A stretch of 64,000 bases of DNA from Mycobacteriaceae bacterium (GCA_029977845.1 JAPOKC010000003.1:1-64000); one strand, 5' to 3'. Shown: positions 1-10,308, counted from the first letter of the stretch. A program made the numbers and translations. Notes: generated by a model from the sequence alone, not told the origin.

Positions 1-227
1 GGAGCGAGCTTGCCCGCGATATCGTGCTGCCGCACCAGGGCACTCCGACGACGCTGCTGCGCGCACTGTGGACCGATCCGCCGTATGTGGGCGATGAGCT
101 GATCGGCGCGCTGTCGGCACGGCTCGGCACCGACTTCACCCTGGTGGACCTGGAGTGCCTGCATATGGTGTACCTGCCCAAACCGGTCGAGACCGCCGCC
201 GCGATCCGCGACATGCTCAACCGGTAG
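1..227 (+). CDS. Alpha/beta-hydrolase C-terminal fragment (LipV-like), 5' cut by window
   Basis: The reading frame is open from base 3 and ends at TAG 225-227, giving the last 75 residues of a protein whose start lies outside the window. The segment DLECLHMVYL followed by KPVETAAAIRDML resembles the end of an alpha/beta-hydrolase, where the catalytic His sits in a loop before the last helix (inference). In M. tuberculosis lipV (Rv3203) precedes the alkyltransferase-like gene that follows here, which supports the call. The stop overlaps the next start by one base (TAGTG), so the two are probably co-transcribed. Confidence 0.6.
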   Translation, partial: SELARDIVLPHQGTPTTLLRALWTDPPYVGDELIGALSARLGTDFTLVDLECLHMVYLPKPVETAAAIRDMLNR

Positions 228-526
228 TGGCGCCGATCACCGACGATCAGGTGGAGCGGGTGCGTGCGCTGGTGGCCGCGATCCCGCCCGGCCGGGTCGC
301 CACCTATGGCGATATCGCCTGTGCCGCAGGGCTTTCCAGCCCACGGATCGTCGCCTGGATCATGCGCACCGATTCCGCGGATCTGCCGTGGCACCGGGTG
401 ATCCGGGCCGGCGGACGGCCCGCTGAACATCTGGCGACCGCCCAGTTGGAGCTACTTCGCGCCGAAGGCGTGCTGTCCGACGACGGCCGAGTGCCGTTGA
501 AGGAAGTGCGACATCATTACCAATGA
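227..526 (+). CDS. Alkyltransferase-like (ATL) DNA-damage protein, MGMT-related
   Basis: A 99-residue single-domain protein of the O6-alkylguanine-DNA alkyltransferase DNA-binding fold (PPGRVATYGDIA at 20-31). The catalytic PCHRV motif of true MGMT reads PWHRV at 54-58, with the acceptor Cys replaced by Trp. This is the hallmark of ATL proteins, which bind O6-alkylguanine without repairing it and flag the lesion for nucleotide excision repair. The GTG start at 227 overlaps the upstream stop TAG by one base. An upstream in-frame ATG would lie inside the lipase gene and was not used. It matches Rv3204 by position and length. Confidence 0.85.
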   Translation: MAPITDDQVERVRALVAAIPPGRVATYGDIACAAGLSSPRIVAWIMRTDSADLPWHRVIRAGGRPAEHLATAQLELLRAEGVLSDDGRVPLKEVRHHYQ

Positions 527-532
527 TTGGTA
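518..532. promoter_or_regulatory. Palindromic operator of parDE
   Basis: TACCAATGATTGGTA is a perfect 7-bp inverted repeat around a central G. It spans the stop codon of the ATL gene (524-526) and its right end overlaps the first two bases of the parD -10 box TATATT (531-536). ParD antitoxins of the ribbon-helix-helix type usually repress their own promoter at such a site, so this is the probable autoregulatory operator (inference from position and symmetry). Confidence 0.6.
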
Positions 533-536
533 TATT
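531..536 (+). promoter_or_regulatory. -10 box of leaderless parDE promoter
   Basis: TATATT fits the mycobacterial TANNNT -10 and lies exactly 7 bases before ATG 544. Transcription would begin at or next to the start codon. No Shine-Dalgarno is present, and this spacing favours ATG 544 over the upstream ATG at 523. Confidence 0.6.
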
Positions 537-543
537 GAGTGCC

Positions 544-795
544 ATGGGCAAGAACACCTCCTTCAGTCTCGACGAGCACTACAACGCGTTCATCGAGGCT
601 GAGGTGGCTGCTGGCCGATACCGCTCGGCCAGTGAGGTCGTCCGTTCCGCCTTGCGCTTGCTCGAGGACCGGGAAACCCAGCTACGCGCGCTGCGCGATG
701 CCCTTGAAGCCGGCGAGCAAAGTGGTAGCTCAACACCGTTCGACTTTGATGCGTTCCTTGAACGGAAGCGGGACGAAGCTCCCCGCGACCGGTGA
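544..795 (+). CDS. parD: ParD-family antitoxin
   Basis: An 83-residue protein with an N-terminal ribbon-helix-helix DNA-binding segment (NTSFSLDEHYNAFIEAEV, then the helix SASEVVRSALRLLEDRE) and an acidic, disordered-looking tail (FDFDAFLERKRDEAP) that would wrap the toxin. Function by family: neutralises ParE and represses its own operon. Its TGA (793-795) overlaps the GTG of parE, the usual antitoxin-first coupling. In the M. tuberculosis order as I remember it, the flanking genes are adjacent and this pair is absent, so it is probably an insertion. Confidence 0.85.
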   Translation: MGKNTSFSLDEHYNAFIEAEVAAGRYRSASEVVRSALRLLEDRETQLRALRDALEAGEQSGSSTPFDFDAFLERKRDEAPRDR

Positions 796-1085
796 ACTCC
801 TATCTCCTCTCTCCCGCTGCTCAGGCCGACCTGGAACAGATCTGGGACTACACGTTCACGAACTGGGGAACCGAACAAGCTGAGCGGTACCTCCGTGAAT
901 TGCGGCATGCAATCGAATCTGTGGCGGCTAATCCGCTGATCGGTCGCACCTGTGATGAGATCCGCGCCGGCTATCGCAAACTCGCCGCAGGTTCACACGT
1001 TCTGTTCTATCGAGTCACCGAAACCGGTGACCTAGACGTCGTACGCATCCTGCACCAGCGCATGGACGTCGACCGGCACCTCTAG
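792..1085 (+). CDS. parE: ParE/RelE-superfamily toxin
   Basis: 97 residues with the ParE layout: an N-terminal strand and helix (SPAAQADLEQIWDYT), a middle helix pair (AERYLRELRHAIESVAANP) and the C-terminal beta strands with SHVLFYRV and DVVRILHQRMD. Family members of this type poison DNA gyrase; related RelE members cut mRNA. Residues alone do not decide which applies here. The GTG start overlaps the parD stop (GTGA). The stop TAG (1083-1085) shares CTAG with the stop of the convergent gene, so there is no room for a terminator. Confidence 0.85.
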   Translation: MNSYLLSPAAQADLEQIWDYTFTNWGTEQAERYLRELRHAIESVAANPLIGRTCDEIRAGYRKLAAGSHVLFYRVTETGDLDVVRILHQRMDVDRHL

Positions 1086-1936
1086 AGCGTATTGCGCACG
1101 ACAGTGGCGGTGCGCTCCAGACCCGGGAAGGTGTCCCCGGTCGAACGCGGGTGCAGAACGTGAACCGAGAGCCGGAACATCAAGGCGCGCAACAACATCT
1201 GCGGCCACTCGGCGAAGTCCTCCCAGCGCTCGATCAGGCCGTCGTCGGCCTCCCCCCAGGACAGCGCGTCGACCACCACCACCCCGGCCGCCCACGCGGC
1301 GGGTCGCCAGTACGGCGTGATGTCGGTGATACCCGGCGCGGCCGCACCGGAGAACAGCACCGTGCCGTAGAGATCGCCGTGCACGAGTTGGGCGTGCGTC
1401 TTGACCGGTGTGCGCAGCGCGGCCAGATGGCCGAGCAGTTCGCGGGCCTCCTTGCGGTGCGGGGCGTCGTCGACCTCCGGAGCTCCCAGCGGCAGACCGG
1501 CCAGCACCTTCTCGTCCCACGCCGCGCGGTCGGCGGCGGTGAACACGTCGACCTCGTTCCACGGCGGCACCGGGGCGCGGGTCAGGAACTGCGGACGCTC
1601 GAGGCTCGCGGTGGCCTCGTGCAGGCGCACCGCCGCCGAGACGACCTCGTCGTGACGCGGTTCCGGCGCCCCCTCGACGAAGGTGTCCGCCCGCCAGCCG
1701 GCCACCACATAACGGCCGTCGGTCGAGCGCACCGGGCGGGCCAGCCGAAGCCCGTCGACGAACAGGTTCTCCCGGACCTTGGCCGACCAGGCCGCACGGG
1801 CGTGATCGACGACCTGGGACAGCACGATCTCCCCGCAACGCCAGCCGCCGTCCCAGCCGTCGCTGATCCGCTCGAGTTCGCCGCCCTTGAGCCCGAAGGC
1901 CACCAGGACATGCTCCGGCGGCCGCTCGTCGATCAC
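1082..1936 (-). CDS. TIGR02569-family, aminoglycoside-phosphotransferase-like protein
   Basis: 284 residues, corresponding to Rv3205c. The motif HGDLYGTVLF (186-195) followed by TDI (204-206) resembles the Brenner and metal-binding motifs of the APH/choline-kinase fold. However, the Asn usual in HGDxxxxN is replaced, so kinase activity is doubtful. The substrate is unknown. The start is GTG at 1936, 6 bases after a TACCCT -10 box, suggesting a leaderless mRNA. It is convergent with parE. Confidence 0.7.
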   Translation of the reverse strand: MIDERPPEHVLVAFGLKGGELERISDGWDGGWRCGEIVLSQVVDHARAAWSAKVRENLFVDGLRLARPVRSTDGRYVVAGWRADTFVEGAPEPRHDEVVSAAVRLHEATASLERPQFLTRAPVPPWNEVDVFTAADRAAWDEKVLAGLPLGAPEVDDAPHRKEARELLGHLAALRTPVKTHAQLVHGDLYGTVLFSGAAAPGITDITPYWRPAAWAAGVVVVDALSWGEADDGLIERWEDFAEWPQMLLRALMFRLSVHVLHPRSTGDTFPGLERTATVVRNTL

Positions 1937-1942
1937 ATTGTC

Positions 1943-1948
1943 AGGGTA
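1943..1948 (-). promoter_or_regulatory. -10 box TACCCT, leaderless promoter of the TIGR02569 gene
   Basis: On the minus strand TACCCT is followed after 6 bases by the GTG start at 1936, matching TANNNT-N6-8-RTG. There is no purine-rich ribosome site in between. Confidence 0.45.
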
Positions 1949-1972
1949 AGCGCTGGCAGGGACAACGAGCCG

Positions 1973-3118
1973 TCAGTACATCACCATGTCGGGCTCGAAT
2001 TCGGCCGCCCAGGCCAGGATGCCGCCGCGTAGGTGCAGCGCATCGGCGTACCCGGCCCGCTTCAGCGCGGCCAGTGCCTGCGCCGAGCGAATCCCGGTCT
2101 TGCAGTACAGCACCGGGATCCGGCCGGCGGGCAGTACCGCTTCACCGGATTCGATGGCCGATTTGGGAATCAGCACCGCGCCGTCGATGCGGTTGATCTC
2201 CCACTCCCCCGGTTCGCGAACGTCGATGAGTGCCACACCGCCGGCGTCGAGCAGGGCGCGCAACTCACGCGCGGTGACACCCGGATCGGTCTGCGCGGGC
2301 GCCCCGCAATACGCCTCGTAGTCGATGAGTCCGGTGATGGCCGGCGCGGCCGGATCCTTGCGGACGGTGATGGTGCGATAGCTCATCTCGAGTGCGTCGT
2401 AGATCATCAGCCGGCCCAGCAGTGACTCACCGATCCCGGTGAGCAGTTTGATCGCCTCGGTGCTCATGATCGAGGCGATCGACGCGCACAGTACACCGAG
2501 CACACCGCCCTCGGCGCACGACGGCACCAGACCCGGCGGCGGCGGATCGGGAAACAGGTCGCGGTAGTTCAGGCCGCGTCCGTCCGGGGCGTCCTCCCAG
2601 AACACCGACACCTGGCCACCGAACTGATAGATCGAACCCCACACATACGGCTTGTGCGCGAGGACGGCGGCGTCGTTGACCAGATAGCGGGTGGCGAAGT
2701 TGTCGGTGCCGTCGATGATCAGGTCGTAGTCGCCGAACAGTTCGATCGCGTTGTCGGGTTCCAGGCGGAACTCGTGCAGATTGACGGTGACGTACGGGTT
2801 GGTCTCGGCGATGGAGTCGCGCGCACTGTGCGTCTTCGGACGGCCGATGTCCTTCTGCCCGTGGATGATCTGGCGCTGCAGGTTGGATTCCTCGACTCGA
2901 TCGAACTCGACGATGCCCAGCGTGCCGACGCCGGCGGCGGCCAGATAGAGCAGTGTCGGGGAACCCAGTCCGCCGGCTCCGATCACCAGCACCCGGGAGT
3001 TCTTCAGCCGCAACTGCGCGGTCATGCCGAACTCCGGGATGATCACGTGCCGGCTGTAGCGGGCGACCTCGTCGCGGGTCAGCTCAGCGGCGGGTGAGAC
3101 CAACGGCGGCAGCGACAC
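1973..3118 (-). CDS. moeZ: MoeZ: ThiF-type adenylyltransferase with rhodanese domain
   Basis: 381 residues. The N-terminal MoeB/ThiF domain carries the ATP loop GAGGLGSP (47-54). A C-terminal rhodanese domain ends in the active loop YCKTGIRS with Cys339. The family adenylates and sulfurates the C-terminal Gly-Gly of sulfur-carrier proteins (CysO, MoaD, ThiS-like), feeding cysteine and molybdopterin synthesis. GTG 3118 was chosen because conservation with Rv3206c begins at SLPPLV; codons upstream of it are unlike the family and run through repeat DNA. The stop of the next gene is about 100 bases upstream. Confidence 0.92.
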   Translation of the reverse strand: MSLPPLVSPAAELTRDEVARYSRHVIIPEFGMTAQLRLKNSRVLVIGAGGLGSPTLLYLAAAGVGTLGIVEFDRVEESNLQRQIIHGQKDIGRPKTHSARDSIAETNPYVTVNLHEFRLEPDNAIELFGDYDLIIDGTDNFATRYLVNDAAVLAHKPYVWGSIYQFGGQVSVFWEDAPDGRGLNYRDLFPDPPPPGLVPSCAEGGVLGVLCASIASIMSTEAIKLLTGIGESLLGRLMIYDALEMSYRTITVRKDPAAPAITGLIDYEAYCGAPAQTDPGVTARELRALLDAGGVALIDVREPGEWEINRIDGAVLIPKSAIESGEAVLPAGRIPVLYCKTGIRSAQALAALKRAGYADALHLRGGILAWAAEFEPDMVMY

Positions 3119-3145
3119 AGCCCCATTGTGCGCGAACGTGGGGGG

Positions 3146-3177
3146 TAAGTACGAAATGTGGGGTGTCGGCGTACTTA
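3146..3177. promoter_or_regulatory. Inverted repeat upstream of moeZ, possible operator
   Basis: TAAGTACG (3146-3153) and its perfect complement CGTACTTA (3170-3177) are separated by 16 bases. They lie 28-59 bases upstream of the moeZ start, inside the likely promoter. The half-site spacing, about two helical turns between matching bases, suits a dimeric regulator. Confidence 0.4.
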
Positions 3178-3180
3178 GGA

Positions 3181-3213
3181 CCCACGTTGGGCCCACGTTG
3201 GGCGCACGTTGGG
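3181..3213. repeat. Three 11-bp tandem repeats upstream of moeZ
   Basis: CCCACGTTGGG occurs twice without change (3181-3191, 3192-3202) and once with one change (CGCACGTTGGG, 3203-3213). Each full unit is itself a CCCA-CGT-TGGG inverted repeat. The 11-bp period puts every unit on the same face of the helix, typical of cooperative binding sites. The array lies between the end of the DUF3152 gene and the moeZ inverted repeat. Confidence 0.6.
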
Positions 3214-3221
3214 CGCAGAAA

Positions 3222-4971
<1,750 letters not shown>

Positions 4972-4975
4972 GCGC

Positions 4976-5212
4976 TCAGGAGCCGGCGGCGATCCCGAAG
5001 CCGACCCGGCCCTTGTCGGCCGCACCGATCTCGATGTAGGTGATCTTGCTGGCCTGCACCAGGATGCGGCGGCCCTTGTCGTCGGTCAGCGACAGCAGTT
5101 CGCCGCCCTTGCCCAGCGCCGCCTTCACCAGAGCTTCGACCTCGTCAGGGGTCTGCGCGCTGTTGAACACCAGATCACGCGGGCTGTCCGAGACACCGAT
5201 CTTGACCTCCAC
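4976..5212 (-). CDS. DUF3107 small protein (TB9.4-like)
   Basis: 78 residues beginning VEVKIGVSDSPRDLVF, the same pattern as M. tuberculosis TB9.4 (Rv3208A). The middle part alternates short strands and a helix (EVEALVKAALGKGGELLSL) and ends near ITYIEIGAADKGRVGFG. Function unknown; cytoplasmic, without signal peptide. The start is GTG 5212, preceded by a good ribosome site (GAAAGGGG) about 6 bases upstream. An in-frame ATG 30 bases earlier lacks such a site. Confidence 0.8.
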   Translation of the reverse strand: MEVKIGVSDSPRDLVFNSAQTPDEVEALVKAALGKGGELLSLTDDKGRRILVQASKITYIEIGAADKGRVGFGIAAGS

Positions 5213-5348
5213 GCCGCGCCCCTTTCGTCTCGTGCGATTCACCATGCAGGCTAGTGGAGCGGGCAGCTTTGGCAAAAAAGCCATCAAGCTGGGGTAACAG
5301 CATGGCAACGCCTCCGTGTGCCGCGGCGGGCGCCGGGACGGTCCTGCT

Positions 5349-5354
5349 TAGCGT
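5349..5354 (+). promoter_or_regulatory. -10 box TAGCGT, leaderless promoter
   Basis: TAGCGT lies 6 bases before ATG 5361, and no Shine-Dalgarno is present. Confidence 0.45.
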
Positions 5355-5360
5355 GCGGTC

Positions 5361-5861
5361 ATGGGTTTTCGGGTGGTGCTGACCGCCGCGGGCGTGCTGG
5401 CCACCGCGCTGGCCACCACCTACGTCATCCAGACCGGCACAGCCGCCACGGTGGAGTCCGCCTCGACCCACCGCACCGTCGTCGCCACCCCGGGACCGGC
5501 CACCCCGCACGCCGCACCCCAGGCCGTCACGATGACGGTCTCCCCGGAGGTCCCGGTGCGGGTGAAGGGCATGGCGGCCAACCAGTCCCCGACCGATCTT
5601 CGTCGAGTTGCCTACACCGTGGCCGGCAATCAGCGCCCCGGCGATTCGGTGACCGTGATCTACGCCGATGAGACCGGGAGCTTCCAGCGGGCCGAGAACG
5701 TCACCCTGCCCTGGACGCTGACGCTCACGCCGGACATCCCGGTCAACTACGTCTACGCCAGCAGCCGGGGCAGCCAGCTGAACTGCTGGATCACCGACGC
5801 GGGCGGCTCGACGGTGGCGTCGCAGACCAGCTTCAGCCCCAGCGCCACCTGCAACCGCTAG
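5361..5861 (+). CDS. Secreted MmpS-like protein
   Basis: 166 residues. A signal peptide or membrane anchor (about 3-25) is followed by a Thr/Pro-rich linker. The C-terminal half has the MmpS beta-sandwich pattern: RVAYTVAGNQ, SVTVIYADETGS, NVTLPWTLTL and the closing Cys pair (Cys of LNCWI and of SATCNR). MmpS proteins are periplasmic partners of MmpL lipid exporters, but no mmpL gene is adjacent. Rv3209 occupies this position in M. tuberculosis. Confidence 0.7.
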   Translation: MGFRVVLTAAGVLATALATTYVIQTGTAATVESASTHRTVVATPGPATPHAAPQAVTMTVSPEVPVRVKGMAANQSPTDLRRVAYTVAGNQRPGDSVTVIYADETGSFQRAENVTLPWTLTLTPDIPVNYVYASSRGSQLNCWITDAGGSTVASQTSFSPSATCNR

Positions 5862-5885
5862 GCTCTCGCGCCTCGCTTCCCGCCT

Positions 5886-5952
5886 CGCGTCGAGTGAGGA
5901 ACCTTGCAGACAAAGTGCGAGTAAACCCCTGCAAGATTCCTCACTCAACGCG
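5886..5952. terminator. Long hairpin between convergent genes
   Basis: Arms 5886-5909 and 5929-5952 are complementary at 22 of 24 positions, with a 19-base loop. The core is GAGTGAGGAA and TTCCTCACTC. It fills the gap between two convergent genes, so a bidirectional terminator is likely. No T-tract follows on either strand. Confidence 0.6.
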
Positions 5953-5955
5953 GGA

Positions 5956-6603
5956 TTAGCCCAGCCCGAGCTCACGCATCCGGTCGGCGTGCGTCTTCTG
6001 CAGCTGGTCGAAGAAATCGGTCATCTGACCCAGCCCCCCGCCGGAGAGCACAAGATCGACCAGTTCGTCGCGCTCGGCCAGGACGTACTGCGCCTGGGTG
6101 ATGGCCTCACCGAGTAGCCGGCGGGCCCACAGCGCCAGCCGGCTGCGCTGCCGGTCGCTGGCCGCCACCGCCGCGCGGACGTCGCCGAGGACGAACTGGG
6201 AGTGTTTGGTCTCGGCCATCACCTGGTGCACCACGTCGGCCACACCGGTGGGCAGCACATCGGCGATCGTGCGGTAGAAGTCGGCCGCCAGCGCATCGCC
6301 GATATAAGTCTTGACCAGGGCCTCCATCCAGGTACTGGGCATGGTCAGCCGGTGGTAGTTCTCCAGGGTCGGGGCGTAGCGGGTCATCGCCGGCAGCACA
6401 TCGACCCCGCGGGCCCGCAGCGTGTCGTGCAGCAGTTCGTAATGGGCCATCTCGGCGGCGGCCATCCGCGCCATGTTGAGGCGGCCGCGCAGGTCAGGGG
6501 CCATCTTGGCCTCTTCGGTGAGCCGGTAGAACGCGGCGACCTCGCCGTAGGCCAGCAGGGCGAACAGCTCATCGATGCCGGGATGGTCGGCCGCCACGGT
6601 CAT
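5956..6603 (-). CDS. Ferritin-like fold protein (Rv3210c family)
   Basis: 215 residues, all-helical. The spacing of acidic and His residues (EVAAFYRLTEEA; AEMAHYELLHDTL; ETKHSQFVLGD) looks like the ExxH iron ligands of the ferritin-like/MiaE-type superfamily. An oxidase or hydroxylase role is possible but unproven, and no partner is evident. ATG 6603 lies 6 bases after TACAGT, a leaderless start. The gene is divergent from rhlE. Confidence 0.7.
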   Translation of the reverse strand: MTVAADHPGIDELFALLAYGEVAAFYRLTEEAKMAPDLRGRLNMARMAAAEMAHYELLHDTLRARGVDVLPAMTRYAPTLENYHRLTMPSTWMEALVKTYIGDALAADFYRTIADVLPTGVADVVHQVMAETKHSQFVLGDVRAAVAASDRQRSRLALWARRLLGEAITQAQYVLAERDELVDLVLSGGGLGQMTDFFDQLQKTHADRMRELGLG

Positions 6604-6609
6604 GCCGAC

Positions 6610-6615
6610 ACTGTA
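6610..6615 (-). promoter_or_regulatory. -10 box TACAGT of the ferritin-like gene
   Basis: Minus-strand TACAGT followed after 6 bases by ATG 6603. It is 9 bases from the rhlE -10 box on the other strand, so the two promoters probably interfere. Confidence 0.45.
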
Positions 6616-6623
6616 GTCAGAGG

Positions 6624-6629
6624 TAGACT
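6624..6629 (+). promoter_or_regulatory. Probable -10 box of rhlE
   Basis: TAGACT fits TANNNT. Initiation about 7 bases downstream would fall at about 6636, at the foot of the first leader hairpin. The resulting leader would be about 135 bases long. Confidence 0.4.
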
Positions 6630-6636
6630 GGCCTCC

Positions 6637-6750
6637 GGAACCGCAGGTTCCACGGAAATGTGCGTGCACGTAGTGGGCCCGCCCTCCTCGGCGCCGGGCC
6701 CCTCAATTCCGAAGTCGGTCTCTCGTGCGCGCGTGAACAACAAGCACGAG
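6637..6750 (+). promoter_or_regulatory. Structured 5' leader of rhlE: three hairpins
   Basis: Three successive perfect stems lie between the promoter and the rhlE ribosome site: GGAACC/GGTTCC (6637-6651), GGGCCCG/CGGGCCC (6675-6701) and CTCGTGC/GCACGAG (6722-6750). The last stem encloses an in-frame GTG at 6733. A helicase mRNA with a folded leader suggests feedback or temperature control (inference). Confidence 0.5.
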
Positions 6751-6771
6751 GAACGGCATCGGAAGGCCCTA

Positions 6772-8256
<1,485 letters not shown>

Positions 8257-8260
8257 GGCA

Positions 8261-9472
8261 ATGGTCGCACCCGAACGCCGCACCAAAGGTGACCTGATCG
8301 CGGCGGCGGCGATCCTCGCCGCGGTGGTCGTGTTCATCGCCGCGTTCTGGTGGCACAGTTCGGTGCGCTCCACCATCCTGAGCCCGGCACCGACGAAGGC
8401 GACGGGCCTGGTTGCCCCGCAAGAGGTTCCGGCTGCGCTGCAGCAACGCTGGAGCGCGCTCAGCCCCCGGACCGTCGCACCGGTGGTGGTCGGTGGGACC
8501 GTGATCACCGGCGACGGCCGCGACATGGTCGGGCATGATCCCAACACCGGCGAGCAGCGCTGGCGCTATGCCCGCGATATCGACCTGTGTGCGGTGACCT
8601 ACGTCTACGACCTCGCCGTCGCGGTCTATCCGGACTCCCGCGGCTGCGGTCAGGTGACCGGCATCCGGGCCGCCACCGGAGTGCGCGGACCGACCCGCAC
8701 CGGCTATTCCGACAAGCACACCGTGGTCAGCTCCGACGGCAGCGCGGTGCTGTCCTACGGACCGACCCGGCTGGAACTGTGGCGCACGGATCTGGTGCGG
8801 ATGCTGTCCTACGGCGAGATCGACGCCCGGATCAAACCGGTGAACACCGGTATCGGCGCGGGCTGCGCATTGATGTCGGCGGCCGGCAGCGACGCCTCCG
8901 CGGCGGTGCTGGAGTCCTGCAAGAACGAGAAGGATCTGCGGCTGACACTGCTCAAACCGGCCAAGGAGGAGGACGAGCCGGAAGCCAAGCACGTCCCGCT
9001 GCCCGGCCTGCCCGCCGACGCCGACGCCCGGGTGCTGGCGGTGTCCGGGAGCACCGCGGCGGTGTACCTGCCGACGCCGCGCCCGCAGGTCGTGGTCTAC
9101 GACGGCACCGGTAAAAAGCTGTCCGAGACCCCGCTGCGAATTCCGCCGGACCTCGTCGGTACGACACCCGCGCTGACCCGTGCCGGCGACTACTTCACCT
9201 GGTGGACCGGGACCTCGGTGCTGGTGTTCGACGGCTCGCTGACTTACCGCTACACCATCGACGCACCGACCTTGGGCCCCGCGGCGATGTTAGCGGGCCG
9301 CTTCCTGATCCCGGTGACCGACGGGCTGGCGGTCTACAACCCGGCCAATGGCACCCGCGAACGTGTGATCCCGGTGCCGCACGCCGAGGGTGACGGCCCG
9401 ATCATCCCGGGCACTGCGGGGCCGATGCTGCTCGAGCAGCGCGGAGCGGTGCTGACGGCCTACGGGCCCTGA
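8261..9472 (+). CDS. Membrane-anchored PQQ-like beta-propeller protein
   Basis: 403 residues, matching Rv3212. One N-terminal transmembrane segment (about 10-30) is followed by a large extracytoplasmic domain with propeller-like repeats of the PQQ type (HDPNTGEQRWRYARD; YNPANGTRERVIPV). Cys residues (LCAVTY, GCGQV, GCALM, ESCKNE) could form disulfides. No catalytic residues are recognised, and a scaffolding or envelope role is inferred. It begins 4 bases after rhlE and is likely co-transcribed. Confidence 0.75.
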   Translation: MVAPERRTKGDLIAAAAILAAVVVFIAAFWWHSSVRSTILSPAPTKATGLVAPQEVPAALQQRWSALSPRTVAPVVVGGTVITGDGRDMVGHDPNTGEQRWRYARDIDLCAVTYVYDLAVAVYPDSRGCGQVTGIRAATGVRGPTRTGYSDKHTVVSSDGSAVLSYGPTRLELWRTDLVRMLSYGEIDARIKPVNTGIGAGCALMSAAGSDASAAVLESCKNEKDLRLTLLKPAKEEDEPEAKHVPLPGLPADADARVLAVSGSTAAVYLPTPRPQVVVYDGTGKKLSETPLRIPPDLVGTTPALTRAGDYFTWWTGTSVLVFDGSLTYRYTIDAPTLGPAAMLAGRFLIPVTDGLAVYNPANGTRERVIPVPHAEGDGPIIPGTAGPMLLEQRGAVLTAYGP

Positions 9473-9478
9473 GCCCGA

Positions 9479-10285
9479 CTAGAGATCCGGGGTGAACGTC
9501 GGCAGCTCTTTGCCCGACTTCCAATGCTGCAGAAGCGATCTCGCAATCTCGTGATAGGCGGTGGCGCCCTTGTTCTTTCGGCCGGACATCACCGATGAGC
9601 CCGACGCGCTGGCCTCGGCGAAGCGCACCGTGCGCGGAATCGGCGGGGAGAGCACCGGCAGTTCATAGCGGTCGGCGACATCGAAGAGCACATCGCGGCT
9701 GTGCGTGGTGCGCGGGTCGTACAGCGTCGGCAGCGCGCCGAGCAGTTCCAGATTCGGGTTGGTGATCTGCTGGACGTCGGCGACGGTGCGCAGGAACTGG
9801 CCGACACCGCGATGCGCCAGCGTCTCGCACTGCAACGGCACCATCACGTCGTCGGCGGCGGTCAGCCCGTTGAGGGTGAGCACACCCAGCGACGGCGGGC
9901 AGTCGATGATCACCACGTCGAAGTCGTGATCGTCCAACTTGGCCAGTGCGCGCTTGAGCGCGTACTCCCGGCCGGCCCGCATCAGCAGCATGGCCTCCGC
10001 GCCGGCCAGGTCGATGTTGGCCGGCAGCAGCCACATCCCTTCCGGGGTGTGCACCAGCGCGGCCTCTGGTTCGACGTCCCCGAGCAGCACCTCATGCACC
10101 GACAGCGGCAGTTTGTCCGGATCGGTGCCCAGCGAGAAGGTCAGGCAGCCCTGCGGATCGAGATCGACCAGCAGCACCTTCTGGCCCTCGGCGGCGAACG
10201 CCGCACCCAGGGAGGCCACGGTCGTCGTCTTGGCCACCCCGCCCTTCTGGTTGGCCACGGCCAGAACTCGGGTCACGCCGTCCAT
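9479..10285 (-). CDS. ParA/Soj-family ATPase, orphan
   Basis: 268 residues (Rv3213c). Deviant Walker A KGGVAKTT (14-21), a switch region LVDLDPQG, and IIDCPPSLG as Walker B. Family: dimeric DNA- or membrane-surface ATPases that position chromosomes, plasmids or protein complexes. No parB lies beside it, so the cargo is unknown; it is distinct from the origin-proximal parAB. ATG 10285 is used. GTG 10276 also fits and would better match the M. tuberculosis start. Confidence 0.85.
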   Translation of the reverse strand: MDGVTRVLAVANQKGGVAKTTTVASLGAAFAAEGQKVLLVDLDPQGCLTFSLGTDPDKLPLSVHEVLLGDVEPEAALVHTPEGMWLLPANIDLAGAEAMLLMRAGREYALKRALAKLDDHDFDVVIIDCPPSLGVLTLNGLTAADDVMVPLQCETLAHRGVGQFLRTVADVQQITNPNLELLGALPTLYDPRTTHSRDVLFDVADRYELPVLSPPIPRTVRFAEASASGSSVMSGRKNKGATAYHEIARSLLQHWKSGKELPTFTPDL

Positions 10286-10308
10286 CCTGTCAGGTTCGGG
10301 CAGAATCG

